Shown here: in pieces, positions 11,884 to 23,944 of the stretch
How the letters are laid out: every line of letters begins with the position of its first letter
Numbering within the stretch: position 1 is the stretch's first letter
Source: Euclidia mi
Lineage: Eukaryota; Arthropoda; Insecta; Lepidoptera; Erebidae
Assembly: GCA_944739405.2 (NCBI GenBank)
Contig: OX123190.2
Coordinates: 82,155,086 to 82,219,085, forward strand
Reading direction: 5' to 3'
DNA: 64,000 nt
Position numbers and translations under genes: made by a program
Notes under the pieces: model-generated
Seen by the model: the letters and a program-made list of their open reading frames with translations, nothing else
Databases searched by the model: none
Told to the model about the DNA's origin: nothing

Positions 11884-12140
11884 TAGTAGCGCTCATAGCG
11901 AGACTTGGCTTGCCGTTCGTAATGAATCGGCAAAGTTAAGCAACGCTTGCACAGGTTACCACTTGGATGGGTGACCGTTTGTGGCATTTTCATCTGAGCG
12001 CTACCGTGCTTTGGAGGGCACGTAAAGCCGTCGGTCCCGGTTCTTGTCTAAGGATAAGAATCGTTAGGCCATGTCGGAGGCCTTGGGCGGTCTGAAAACT
12101 CCGACACCTGAGAAGGCCACACACTCACACGAAAAAAAAA
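11884..12140 (+). repeat. 5S rRNA-derived SINE
   Basis: Bases about 11940-11985 contain AAGTTAAGCAACG and GGATGGGTGACCG, the A-box/intermediate and C-box parts of the 5S rRNA internal promoter, at the spacing found in 5S genes. The 5' half is diverged and the sequence runs on into a non-5S body (AGCCGTCGGTCCCGGTT, GTTAGGCCATGTCGGAGGCC) and a poly-A run at 12133. It is a retroposed 5S-headed SINE, not a 5S gene. Confidence 0.85.
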
Positions 12141-12221
12141 ACAAGAACATTTTCTGTTGAGATCAATAAGTGTTGGACGAATCGGGAGGTACATTAGGAC
12201 AAGTTACTTTTCTGGTATAAT

Positions 12222-12405
12222 GGATATTATACTATACTAGAGGACGCCCGCAGCTACGCTCGCACTTTTTTAATTTAACAGTTTCTGCCCGATCCCGTGG
12301 GAATTTCAGAAAACCCCTTATAGTTTTGGCTTCCTGCGCCTTATAGTTTTGGCTGTAGCTTGTCTGTCAGTCAGTCAGTAACGCAAGGATTTTATATATA
12401 CAGAT
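12222..12405 (+). repeat. Dispersed repeat family C
   Basis: Second copy of the family at 10168-10380: ACTAGAGGACGCCCGCAGC at the start, TGTCTGTCAGTCAGTCAGTA near the end. Confidence 0.68.
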
Positions 12406-12856
12406 TTGTGAGTACTTCTTCTACTTAAATTTAATTTGAATTTGACATGCAGTTTTAGATGGGAGAGTCCATATAATAGAGCCGATATATGCTCCATTGT
12501 ATCCCAGAAACTTTTACCAGTTTTAACGAAAAAGAAGTAAAATGCAATAAAATGCCGTTGATTATGTTTAAGCCATACACCGAGATAAGCAAAATATAAT
12601 AATAATAATTTTAATAATTTATTTATTGAACTAAACCCTTTTTGTTACAAACATCTGTGTTTTTAGTTACATAAAACATTAAGGTGTACATCAAATATAG
12701 GACCCTGCCTACCAAACTAGGGTGACCTGTAACATGGGAGACAGTGTTCTGGTGTTGTCTTGTACACAATTAAACCTTTTAGATTATAAGTTGCATATTA
12801 GTGAAGATAGGTCTGGTAGGTTGTGAATGCGTGGGTACGTATGAATTTGAATTATG

Positions 12857-12964
<108 letters not shown>

Positions 12965-13191
12965 CGTGTGTGCTTGTATGTGTGGGTGTTGTGTGTGTGC
13001 GTGTGTTCGTGTGTGTTAAAAGTTATTGTACTGAAAGTATAATTATGTGTTACAAGCATGTAAGTAATGCTTCAGTTTGAGAATAGTCTAGTTCAAGTAG
13101 CCAATTTAGTATTTTCCTCTGAGCTTGTTGCTTATTCAGATTTGTGAAATGAATTTGTTTATGGATATTCTTGTAGATTAAAGAGCTAATT

Positions 13192-14936
13192 CTATAAAGT
13201 TGTTTTCTGGCGAATGAGGTTTGATGAGGTTGTGTATATAAGCCTATTTTTGCGTTTATTTGTGTCAGGTGGGTGCATTTGTTGGTGTTTCCAGATTACA
13301 GCTCGTAGCACAAAGAGCTGCCTGGCAGTTAGTACTTTGCATTCCTCATAGAGTTGTTTGGTAGGGTATCTAAATGGTTTATTTTGTATCACCTTGAGAA
13401 CAGCTCTTTGTGCACGTTCCACCTGGAGAAACTTTTGTTTGGCTGCTCCGCCCCAAGCCGAGATACAATAATTGATGATAGACTGACACTATACGGTATA
13501 TACCATTTTCAATGTTTTGAGATCTGCACAGTATCTCAGTGATTTGAAGATGTGTATAGTTCTTCTGAGCTTACAGGAAATTGTGTCCAGATGTTGGTAC
13601 CATTTCAGGCTATCATCGATCATCACTCCAAAGTATTTTACTGAGGTCATTTGAGGTAGTGTTTCGCAAGAGCACGTAGAGGTACTTGAACATGTATGAG
13701 CCTTAATTGTGTAGTTTAAGTTTGGCTTCATTTTAGCATTAATATAAAAAGGTATATAGCTGGTCTTAGTTAAGTTTAAGGCTAAGCGATTATTATCTAG
13801 CCAGCGCATGACGGATCTCAGTGACTCTTCAGCACTAGATTGCACCTCTGTCCAAGATTTGCCATAATTATACAACAATGGCAGTATCATCCGCATATGT
13901 AAATATTTTAGCTCTTGATAGGGATAGGTTACATAAGCTATTTATATATATAACAAAGAGCGTGGGACCGATTACACTGCCCTGCGGGACACCGTAGGTT
14001 ATAGTTTCATCTTCACTGATGTGAGAACCTATTTTCACACAGATTTTGCGATTTTCAAGGTAAGTTTTAAATAAGATATGTATGTGGCTTATGCCAATCT
14101 TATCTATCTTGGAGAGCAGGATGGGAACAGAGACTTATCGAACGCTTTGCTAAGGTCTAGGAACATAGCTATGCTCTTTTGCTGTGTATCAAGTTTTCAA
14201 GCTACAAACTCTATCAGATCTATAACTGCGTCTTCAGTTGATACTCCTTTTTTAAAACCGCATTGATTCTTGGCTATAATATTATACTGATTTAAGTAAC
14301 TTACTAGCTGTTTATTTATAATCTTTTTCATTATTTTTGACAGAGTAGGCAGCACCGCAATTGGTCGATAGTTATTTAGACAGTCTCTGTTCCCATTCTT
14401 ATATATGGGATGAACGACGGCTTTCTTGAATGGTTCTGGGAATATCCCACAAGCAATGGAGCTATATTTATTATGTGTGTAATTAAAGGTACTAGAGTTT
14501 TCTGGCATAGTTTTATTAATTTTACTGAAATTCCATCTAATCCAGTAGCACAATCCTGTCTTAGAGTCATGATGGTTTGATCTACATCAGTATTGTCCAC
14601 TTCAAGCATAACAAATGAGTTAGGGATAGGAGTTGTATTTGTTGACTGCCCATGAGAGGTACTTGAAAGTGGATGGTTTGAAATCTTTGACGCTAGATTT
14701 TCGCCAAGTTGCGCAAAAAACCTACACACGTCTCTAAATGCTCTCTTCGGCTCAGGTACTATTTTAAGAAGATCCAAGGGCGGGTGTATTTGCTTTTTAG
14801 TATGTGTGATATCCTTTATTTTGTTCCATAAGGTCTTAGGGTTGGATTTAGTTTTATTTAGTTCGTGTTGTTCATGGATTCTTTTTAGTTTTCTTAGAAG
14901 GGCATTACAAAAAATTCTGTAGCGTTTATATGTCAA
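13192..14936 (-). pseudogene. CR1-like LINE reverse transcriptase and C-terminal domain (frameshifted)
   Basis: Frames 14936-14376, 14553-14197, 13896-13489 and 13422-13192 form one decayed RT. Recognisable pieces are DQTIMTLRQDCATGLDGIS (RT 0/1), FKKAVVHPIYKNG, NYRPIAVLPTLSKIMKKI (RT 2), QCGFKKGVSTEDAVIDL, a YADDTA catalytic box coded at about 13885-13900 just across a frameshift, VKYFGVMIDDSLKWYQHLD, and the thumb ERAQRAVLKVIQNKPFRYPT. It would reverse-transcribe LINE RNA at the nicked target. The same C-terminal domain type occurs at 22608-23063. At least three frame breaks make it inactive. Confidence 0.9.
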
Positions 14937-15155
14937 CTGTAGAAAATGATTGTCCGGTGATTTGCGGGCTTTTATGTGAAGCTTATAACGGTGACGTATA
15001 TATCGTAACAGGCCCGGGGCGATCCAGGGCTTGATATTTCTGTTTTTTTAGGGATGCAGAGTTGTTTAGTGTGCTTAGCAATAGCATTCTGTAGTATTTT
15101 AATAAGGTTATTTGCGGCCGTATTTGGGTTAGATGTATTCGTCAACGCAGAAAAG

Positions 15156-15989
15156 TCACATCGACTCAATATGTTTTGTCAGGCTTGGGTAGTCAATTCT
15201 AGCGATTTTGTGGTCGGACGCTAGCGGTCGTGAAGATTCGATATCTTCAATTTCTAATATTATTGGCATGTGATCAGTGATATGAGACTCAATAATGAGA
15301 GCGCTAGCTGTTTGGTTAGATTTTAACATGATATGGTCAATACAATTGTTCATACGAGTTGGGATTCGGTGGGCGGGATAAAGACCAAGAATCGCATTAA
15401 GTGTTAGATACTCACCTGCCCTATCGTCGGTCCCAGAAGGCTTAATGTCTATATTCACATCGCCCATAAGACTAATATTTTTATAAATACTTAGTGACGA
15501 CAGAACGTTGTCCAAACTAGTCAGAAAGTTATCGAATTCTTGTTTTGTATTAAACGATGGCGACCGATTTATGGCTATCATAGCCAAATTGTTCTTTATT
15601 TGACATGTTATACAGTTCGATTTATTAAAGTTAGGGTCATCAATTATGCAATTAATTTCTTTTCTAATAAACAGTACGATACCAACATTTTGATTGCGTA
15701 TCCGCTTTGTGTAGTATTATTTATATCCATTTACCACGGGCATACAGGGAACCTTACTTAGCCAACACTCCCTTAAAATTAATATATCGAAATATATTTT
15801 GGTTTGTAATATTAGAGCTAGAAGTTCGTTAAAGTTTCTATTTAAACTTCGTATGTTGACATGTAGAATTTTGAAAGAGCTCTTAGAACCTGACAGATAA
15901 TTGGAACAGTCTGTCGGCATACACGTGTTTACCTTCGCTATTTCTATATCATCTGAGTCTGAGATAATAGTTTTAAGTGTGGTAGCCAT
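15156..15989 (-). pseudogene. CR1-like LINE apurinic-type endonuclease
   Basis: Two frames cover an EEP-family endonuclease. 15989-15717 has FKILHVNIRSLNRNFNELLA and LILRECWL, the start of the domain, where the usual T-E-x-W motif reads R-E-C-W. 15587-15156 has NISLMGDVNIDIK (catalytic GD-N), NNCIDHIMLKS and ESHITDHMPI (the D-H pair). It would nick target DNA to prime reverse transcription. The roughly 130-bp gap between the frames and the changed residue show decay. It is followed directly by RT, as expected for the clade. Confidence 0.87.
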
Positions 15990-16342
15990 TTATGATGGGA
16001 AAAATGCGCATTAGGTATGTATGAAGATGTGGAATATTTTCGGTGATATGTTACATAGCTATATAAAAGCCAATTGGAACAAAATTGATATAATGGAGTG
16101 TTTCGATAAGCGGTAAAGAGTATAAAGCCTATACTGACTGTGCATAACTCTATGTTTACGTGTATTGTATTTATGTAATGTTTGAGTGAGTGGTATATTT
16201 TGTAAGTGTTACTGTGTCTTGTGTGATACATGTACCTTATAACTTGTTTTAAGGTGTGTAGGGATTTACATATTATTAGAGAGATTATACTATAGTAGTT
16301 GTCTGTAAATATCTTACTGGATGGGAAGACATGATAGCATAG

Positions 16343-17480
16343 TCATTCCGTCGGTTTTTGTAGCTCAATGAGGGTTGACTCACTTTTTATTAGAACTTGT
16401 TTGTCGCCGGGCTGCCTCCGCAGGAATATATATCCATTTGATGACCAACAAAACATATAGCCATTGCGACGGGCAAAGTCCCTTGCTGGGTAGAACAGCT
16501 TCTTTGATGTATTCGACAGGTGTTCTTCCACATATATGGGTTGCGTGTCGCCAGATATGCCGATACGTTTTGTGTTTAATTTGTTTTCTTTGTTCGCCTG
16601 TTTTCTGTTGAAACTGCGGATTCGTGATAGAAGATCTTGTTTGGTTTGGACGCTTGTAAATTCAGCGACAATAGCTTTATTAGTTCCTCGATTGCCTGAT
16701 ATGCGGTAAACATCTCGGAAGGGTGCAGCAGTTAAGGGCATGTCCACTGCCTTCGCTACTTTAGTTATTATTTTAATCAAGTCCGCCGTAGTCTCTTTTT
16801 CTTGGTTTGCTAAGTTAAGAATTTCTACGCTGGATGTTCTGGACTTGTGTTGTAGATCTGTTATAGTTTTTTCTAAAGACTCCGCATACTTTTTACATTC
16901 TTGACATTCGCCTTGCAACTGCTGCACTTGGATTTTTAATTCGTCATACTGCTCAATCACAAAATTAATTGACTTTTCTATTTCCATATTCGTCTTCTGT
17001 ATTTCTGAGTTTTGTAGTTTTAATTCAGCTATGTCAGTAATTAATTTAGAAATAAGGCTGAATTTTTCTATAATAGATTTACTACGGAATTCAATATTTG
17101 AAATATAGATAGATCTGTAGATTTTAGATTAGTTTTTGACAGTTTTTGACATAAGCTCCATACAAAATATGTCAAACACGAACCTAAAATCTACAGATTT
17201 ATCTATAGTTCGAATATTGAAAATGGCCGAGATCAGTTTTCCATGACGAAAGCATTTCTTTTATTTCGGCTTTCAATTCCTGTTTAAAAACCTCTAATGC
17301 AGTTGGACTGCTCGGTGACTCACTCAACCGCTGGCTTTTACTACGGTCGGTCGTGTTTACGAACTGTGGATCAGTGACGGCTCGATTTATATTTGGCGCC
17401 GTTTTTATATGATCACTTTGCCTATTTCCCTTTTGAGTTGGTGTATTTTGCGGAGGCGATTTCTGTACTTTAAATGCCAT
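16343..17480 (-). pseudogene. CR1-like LINE ORF1, split by a MITE
   Basis: The downstream part (16987-16343, 214 aa) starts with a coiled coil (INFVIEQYDELKIQVQQLQG) and continues into an FP25K-like region: RDVYRISGNRGTNKAIVAEF, then DLLSRIRSFNR, GDTQPIYVEEHLS and a short basic tail. The upstream part (17480-17199) starts MAFKVQKSPPQ, is low complexity, and its last residues are encoded by inserted MITE sequence. ORF1 proteins of this type bind the LINE RNA. The reading frame was presumably continuous before the 148-bp insertion at 17082-17229. Confidence 0.83.
17082..17229. mobile_element. Palindromic MITE, copy 1 (PIF/Harbinger-like?)
   Basis: A 148-bp fold-back with arms built on TTCAATATTYGAA and GATAGATCTGTAGATTTTAG. 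The left end CTACGGAATTC follows TTA; the right end GAAAATGGCCG is followed by AGA, so a target duplication is not visible here. Copies 2 and 3 at 48370 and 49038 have the same ends with TTA/TAA duplications. Confidence 0.9.
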
Positions 17481-17860
17481 GTTTTAAAGCAATAGGTAAT
17501 TGTTGTTGTTCTGTTATTGTGGATGTATACACTGGGTCAGTTTAGAGTAACAATAAAAGTAAATAGATAATAAGTGAACAGGCTTACCGTAGCAGTTTGG
17601 TGTTGCTTCCCGTAGCTTACTGCTATCGTAGTGTAGCACAATCACACTTTCACAACGTCCGCTACACGTATGACGTAGTCTCGTGAGTCACGCCGCCTGC
17701 CGCGTTGACTTGGCCGCGCTGCGTATCGCTGTTATGTGGCCGGTTATTTCGTAGTGTGATCTGAATGTCGCGGTGACGCAGTGCGCAGGACACGCGTTGT
17801 CTCACGACACTCGGTGGTGGTTCGAAAACTCCCAATCACGCCTGACTATGGGTCTGGGTT

Positions 17861-18339
17861 TTTGGGTATTATTGTGAAATGTTTGTTTATCTCTTTCTTG
17901 ATCCGCCCAAAAGGTGTGGTTTAGATATGATTTTCTTCGAGATAGACAAGGATTTGGCTTTACGATTAATTAGCCAATAGGAATTTAGTATATGAGGAAT
18001 TAAAGCAGTACACGTCCGTACTCACACGAGACTCACAGCATAATATGATGCTGGAACCGAGGTTATCAGGTACACACATATAACATAAAGTAAGGGCAAA
18101 TACACGTAAACCAACAGTGAGACTGAGTTCAAGGTCACCGTCAGAGTGTGCTACTTACTTAGTAATAGTAAAAAGATAATTCATCATTGTTAAGGAGCTC
18201 GCATTAACTCGCACGACGTTACCCTCCTAAATAATAATGTTTAGATTTCCTCTTGCCGACCCTAAGGGTACGAACATAGAGGAAATATTTTAGAAATACT
18301 TTTACTAGACTGCACGATGACGGCAAAATTGATCGAATC
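17861..18339. other. Gene-free stretch
   Basis: I see no gene or repeat that I recognise here, apart from short AT-rich runs. Confidence 0.5.
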
Positions 18340-18800
18340 GACGAAATGGCGACAGGTCTCAGGCACAATATACGATCAGAAAATGCCTGTGAAATTAAAA
18401 GGCCGCATATATAAGGCGGTTATAGATGATGGATGAGAAATGATTGCATGTTGTTGATATGAGAATGTTACGATGGATGTGTGGAGTGACAAGAATGGAA
18501 AGAATTGGGAATGATTACATTAGAGATAGTATGAAAGTGGCGCCCATTGATGAAAAGGTAAAAGGGAGTCGATTGGCCTGGTATGTACATGTTATGCGGA
18601 GGGATGAGATGTATGTAGGTAAGAAAGTGATGAATATGCACGTAGAAGGACAAAAAGGGAAAGGGCGGCCAAGAAAAAATGGATGGACTGTGTGAGGATG
18701 GATATGAAAGAGAAAGGGATAAACGATCGGATGACTGGTGACAGAGAAGTATGGAAGCGAAGGACATACTGCGCCGGCCGAAATAAATTGGGACCAGGGT
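18340..18800 (+). pseudogene. 3' end of an RTE-like LINE (RT C-terminus)
   Basis: The frame at 18444-18695 encodes VVDMRMLRWMCGVTRMERIGNDYIRDS, then KVKGSRLAWYVHVMRRDEMYVGKKV and GQKGKGRPRKNGW. This arrangement (R-x-L-R-W-M-x-G-x-T...Y-G-H-V-x-R-R) is the conserved C-terminal region of RTE-type retrotransposons. Upstream in another frame is LKGRIYKAVI, the adjoining motif. The copy is 5'-truncated, has at least one frameshift, and ends in a short ATG-rich tail near 18815, where a SINE begins. The minus-strand frames over it are shadows. Confidence 0.82.
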
Positions 18801-18822
18801 AAGACAATGATGATGCTTTTTT

Positions 18823-19205
18823 TACTAGACCGCCTCCGTGGTCCACAGGATAGCGTATGCGTCTGCTCATTGGGAAGTCCCGGGTCGGGCAAAAGTGTTA
18901 CTGAGTTGTTTACGTATTCTTAGTAGCAGCACGGAGTCTGGCAATGTAACGGTATTAAAGACATATTTATTTCTGCATTTTGGTTGATTACAACACTTAT
19001 ACAAGTCAATACCCTATTCTAGATGAAAATTACTTCTTGAGAAGAAAGGCCGAAACAAACTCAAAGTAATTTCTTTTTGTCACTTCAATTTCTTTAGTCT
19101 TTTCTTGATCTTTTAAAGTCCAGCATATTGCCGGCTCGCCTCCATTAGGTGGGACCTAAAATTAATAAGGTGAAATGTCTGCCTACCACGTAGGGGATAC
19201 AGCCT
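18823..19205 (+). repeat. tRNA-derived SINE (family 2), split copy
   Basis: The head and middle (CCGCCTCCGTGGTCCACAGG to CACGGAGTCTGGCAATG, 18823-18956) and the tail (CCGGCTCGCCTCCATTAGG to GTAGGGGATACAG, 19133-19205) are in the normal order but separated by about 175 bp of unrelated sequence. Confidence 0.78.
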
Positions 19206-19306
19206 TCACGATAAATTAATCTTTACTACTTAGATAATATGGAATAATAAAATATAATTTCTTATGATAATATGTCGAGCAGTAAGCGTCGATTGGTGGA
19301 GATGGT

Positions 19307-19351
19307 TTTGACACATTTACTTGGCAGTGACAGCCAAGTAAATGTGTCAAA
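19307..19351. repeat. Perfect 19-bp inverted repeat
   Basis: Left arm TTTGACACATTTACTTGGC (19307-19325), 7-base loop, and an exactly complementary right arm (19333-19351). No gene or terminator context; probably a MITE remnant. Confidence 0.9.
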
Positions 19352-19983
19352 GTCATTGAGACCAACAGACTACTAGCAATGAATACAGATGATTTACATT
19401 AAAGAAGCTTATTTCTTATGGATGTCATGTGCCGATTAAAGTTGGCGTATTGACGGTTGTCATTAGTGTAGTTCGTAGTTGGCGCCGTTGGCGGCGCTAG
19501 CGTCTTTCGCCATCTGTCTTGCATTGCTTTGGCGTAAGAAATAGACAGCTGTTGCACTGACACTCACGCGACTGTTACGCCGCCAAGCGGCAATTTGGGT
19601 CGCAGAAAGTTTGTCTTAAAAGCGGCAATAAGAAAAACATCTCTATAAATAAATATCTATGCTCTATGCTACTAGGTAGAGGGTCTCGGGTTCGATAAGC
19701 TTTCAATACATTGTTAGTTACGGATGAACTCAATAAGAGTGTGACTGTGTCAAAAATTACAAGGCCCATATTATCATAAATTCCAAAGACGCACACCTCA
19801 AAGATCATCCAAAAGACGGGCATAAAGATCTTAGATATGTAACCCTAACCAACAACATGTAGCCTAAACCAGGTATTGTTCTGCATGAGTGGAACCCACA
19901 CCACGCGTAGCTGTATCAGACTAGGAGAATACTTCATGCGCTACACCTTATATGTAATTTGTGGAGAGTATAAAATAAAACTT

Positions 19984-20225
19984 CCTCCGTGTTTCTAGTG
20001 GATAACGTATTTGTCTGCTGTTTAGGAGGCTCCGGGTTCCATTTCCAAGTCAGATAAAAGTGTTACTGAGTATTTCCGAATTCTCAGTAGTAGCACGGAG
20101 TCTGGCAAGGTGCCCGGTAACGGCAATAGGCTCGCTCCCTATTACGTGGGACCTATAATTCATAACATGGCGAAATGTGGATGTAATATTACACCACTGC
20201 CTACCTCTTCGGGGTACAGGGGTGA
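19984..20225 (+). repeat. tRNA-derived SINE (family 2)
   Basis: CCTCCGTGTTTCTAGTGGAT head, TCCGGGTTCCATTTCC B-box-like site, CACGGAGTCTGGCAAGGTGC middle, and CTACCTCTTCGGGGTACAGG tail. Confidence 0.8.
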
Positions 20226-22278
20226 GTCTATAAAATATATCTTAAATAACTGTGTAGTAATAATTTAGTATCAAATGTAGATAAAAAATAATATAATCTA
20301 TTTTACCATTGTGTACACACCTTTCTTCCCTCACACGGTTATAAAGGAAACGAATAAGGCACGGTATTCACGCGCGAGAGCAGATCCATCATCATGACAC
20401 GGCCGTTATATGATCTGTTGCTCATTACGACGTGTATTCATCACCTTAATATACCGTTTTGGAATAATATATTTATATCTCTTCTTTAATTATTGGAATA
20501 ATTACTTACGAAGTAAAAAAATACCACAAGAATTCATCAGGCCTTATAACAGAAGAAGGACTGAATATAATTCCAAGTTTAAAAATAATAATAATAGAAG
20601 GCTCTACACAGGAAAAGCCGGCGTCATCTAGAATATGGTTTTGACTTGTAAAAGAGTTTTAAACAACCAAAAGACAGAAATAAATATATATTTATGTCTT
20701 TTATAACCACGTAGTCTATCTTTAGAGATATTTTTCAAAGGCAATGTGGAGATGCGTTGGGATGTGTTTGCAGTTGACAGTGGCCTCACTGCGCTCTACT
20801 TCGAGAAAGTGAAGCGTACTGGGAATTCTAGATGTTGACGACTGCAGGCTTATATGGCAAAGCAAGGAGCAGCGTAGTAGATTCTACAGAGGCCTTTATG
20901 GGATGAGATCTACTTTCTTCCATGGGCTGGCTACGTTTCGGTAATCTTTGGAGGTTTTTCCGGTGCGAATTATGAACTTTTCTAAGCGAGAAATTCCGGA
21001 AATATTTCTTAGAGATGGCACGGTAGATTTGTGTCGGGGTTTTATTTCCGTTTTCTAATCTAGTCAGATTTTACAAAATATTAGTTTTTACAGAGCGATT
21101 GCTCTCTGACCTACTTTAAGTGACTCGCCATACCAATATCTATACTATCAAAGACCTTCATGAAGGTCGGGACTGTCGGCTTGACATGCTTTTCGAGGGA
21201 CAAGGCAAGTTTTAAAGAAAGAAAAGAGGCTCCACTAGGCTACCCTTTATCATTGCTCTTTAATGTGTACTAAGGTGGCTAATGCCAACGACATCTTGGT
21301 ATACACGTACCATCCTCGATTCTGAGAACCCTATCTATAATCTGTATCAAATGATCGCAGTTCAGGGTCACGGTACCACACTAATCTTACTGGTCCTTAA
21401 TTATCTTAGTTGCTGTGAGAATGGTCTGCCGGTCAGAGGTTTATAAGGATTAACGCTAGTTGCGCGTGCTGGGACCGCATGAGTAGCGGTGTGTACACAC
21501 TTGTTTTGTAATTCGCTCGAATATTTGTACTTCGATCGGTGTGACAAATGTCTATTTTCATCACAGCAGCTCAAACATGCCGCTTTTGCTGCGAGACAAC
21601 AGTGAACAAAACGCGATTTTGATTCGAGCGTGAGGCAAAGCAGCTTTTTAATTTTTCAATCTTCAGTGCCACGAATTGACATTGTTAAGCCACAAATTTG
21701 AAACAATCGAATTTTACTGTGCTCTGTCTCTTTCACATGCATATAAAAAGTGAGTGAAAAACAAACCCCTTCGAATTCGAAATTCGATTTTGGAATTCGA
21801 CCTCAAAGAAAACCTACAGCAACGCAAAAAAAAAGAGTTTTGTAACAAAGAAATTACTTTTTTTATATGTTATTGTTTACATGTTTAATTTATTATTGGA
21901 TTTTAATAAAAATTAGTCTAATTAATAGTATAAAATTAGTATTTAACCAATACATTTTTATGTAGAATTACAACAATGATACATTTGAAAAATAAACATC
22001 AGGGACGCGGTATTAAAACGCGATTTAAAAAAGTAGTGGGAATAAAAATTTGGCTGATGCTGATACAGTAGGTACCTATAGCGTAACGTGTTAAATTATA
22101 TTAATATATAAAATAATCTAAAAAGATGAGTGAAACTAGCGATGATGACTGTACTTTAACACCAAAAGAGTTAAATCAACAAGTGATTATGCAGAATTCA
22201 ATCTATTCCTGTTCATTTCTATGTCTCCTAAGTAATATGTGTTCTCACTGCTGTGGTGAAAAGTTATGTGTGCTACAC
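20226..22278. other. Gene-free stretch
   Basis: No supported gene. Bases 20970-21210 resemble the body of the dispersed SINE at 30361-30625 (GAGCGATTGCTCTCTGACCT; CAAAGACCTTCATGAAGGTC; GGCTTGACATGC). The remainder shows nothing I recognise; short frames at 20410 and 22126 have no coding signature. Confidence 0.5.
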
Positions 22279-22434
22279 GAGAGCAAAGTTTTTTGCATCT
22301 CGTGCTGTTGAGTCCCTCACCACGCTCAGGATTCTAACTTTGATTCACTCGCTACGCTCGTGAATCAATCATAGAATCCTTCGCTTGCTCGGGACTCAAA
22401 ATCAGCACTCGAAACAAAAAACAACTTTGCTCTC
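22279..22434. repeat. Nested fold-back repeat
   Basis: Outer arms GAGAGCAAAGTTTTTTG and CAAAAAACAACTTTGCTCTC enclose a second pair (TGAGTCCC / GGGACTCA), a third (AGGATTCTA / TAGAATCCT) and an inner TGATTCACTCGCTACGCTCG-type palindrome. It may be a small fold-back transposon. Confidence 0.75.
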
Positions 22435-22607
22435 TTGTTGCACAAATAACTATTGTCTGTTATGCTTTTACAAAATTCCATTTTATTGGGACTGAAATAC
22501 GGGATGAAATTTGTATTAAAAGCCTATTTGCGGTTTGATTTGTTTTTATTTTCAAAAAACTTTGAGACATAGCCGATTACAAATAAATAACACAGGTTTA
22601 TTTAGCT

Positions 22608-23063
22608 TTGTGTCAATCCATATTAACATATTGCATTACAACGTGGGGTGGCGCGACAAAATCAGTTCTTTTGCCGCTAGAACGAGCACAAAGAGCAATA
22701 CTTAAAGTTGCTACTATTCGTCCTTTTAAATTCCCTACGCACCATCTCTACTTGTCATGCAATGCGCTAACAGTGCGCCAACTATTTATACTCAACATTA
22801 TACTAAAACAGCACACCGAAATCCCTTATTCTCCTATTCCTTTTGCAAGAAGAAGAAAGGATCTAGTTTGTGCAACACCTCATACGAACCATGTCTTTGT
22901 TTATAGATTTTACACTTTTCTAGGCCCGTTCTTGTATAATAAGTTCAATAAATTACTCAATATATATAGTCATAGTTATAAAATGTGCAGTACAACACTA
23001 TCAGAATATTTACAAAAGCTTAATTACGACGACACAGAAAAATTACTAGATATTTTAAAATGA
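22608..23063 (+). pseudogene. CR1/jockey-like LINE, C-terminal RT fragment
   Basis: A 151-aa frame starts in ..YCITTWGGATKSVLLPLERAQRAILKVATIRPFKFPT and continues through ALTVRQLFILNIIL to a charged C-terminus. It corresponds to the thumb and C-terminal domain of the LINE at 13192-13422 (ERAQRAVLKVI..PFRYPT, LTARQLFVL), so it belongs to a related subfamily in the opposite orientation. It is heavily 5'-truncated, as is usual for LINE insertions, and keeps its natural stop. No promoter or partner is visible, so it should be inert. Confidence 0.85.
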
Positions 23064-23767
23064 ACTTTATTAACAAAGCCAGAATATTATAGGGAAACAT
23101 AACAATTATGGAATACGTCCCTCATATGGTATACCATTATATTTTCAAGCCTTAGTGAAGTATAATCTTACTTAATATAAGTAGTAAAAGTTTGTTCACC
23201 AAATCGTAACAGTCACTCAAATCCAAATAGATTATCGAATAGACTTTGTAATTCTTTAGATTATAGCTTCAAACAAATCTAAGCTTTATAATATTATTAA
23301 TTATTAGACGAATATTTCCCTGCATAATTATACGAAGTCTACAATCCTTGGCTGCTGCAACGAATTCATTTATTTTGCATTGAAAAACAAAAAATGTAAG
23401 AACATCAGTATAGAGTATAAAATTTGATGGAGGTCATTATGGGTTATTGTCAAGAAAATTCGAGTGGCACTTTATGAATAATATAGGTATTACGTTTTAC
23501 TTACTTTACCTGGAGACTTTCTCTGCGTAATGAAAATATGCAATTCTTATGCGGTTTAAAAAGTACCTATAGTTAGTCACCATTATTTCAACTGTCTCTC
23601 AGTCTGTTCTTACTTGGGTTTCCAGATTTCGCGAAATCAACATATCCAGTAAGACCTGTGCAAGTTACGTCCGTTTCGATATAACTGCTGATAAAGAGAA
23701 ATCGATGTACAAGATACGATGCAGTGTCATGAAAATCTACCACATGCAGACATAGCAAAACTGGAAT

Positions 23768-23935
23768 TTTATTGTTACAAGAGGATGGCCGCAGCTACGC
23801 CTGCACAATAGATTTTAATTTAAATGTTTCGCTGCGTGGGCGTGTCGGAAAATCCTTTCTTAATGTACACTAAGAAAAGATTTATTACGTCCGCAAGGAA
23901 CATGCATGTCAAATTGTAGCTTCTAGCGCTCAAAA
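23768..23935 (+). repeat. Dispersed repeat family C, diverged
   Basis: Shares the CAAGAGGATGGCCGCAGCTACGCC start and the middle (AAAATCCTTTCTTA, GGAACATGCATGTCAAAT) with 10168-10380; the GTCAGTCAG end is missing. Confidence 0.6.
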
Positions 23936-23944
23936 ATTTGGCTA

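Noticed and set aside
11925..11990. Functional 5S rRNA gene
   Set aside because: The 5' half is diverged and the sequence runs into a SINE body with an A-run.
18468..18892. Minus-strand proline/serine-rich frames
   Set aside because: They lie opposite the RTE C-terminal fragment on the plus strand and are shadows.
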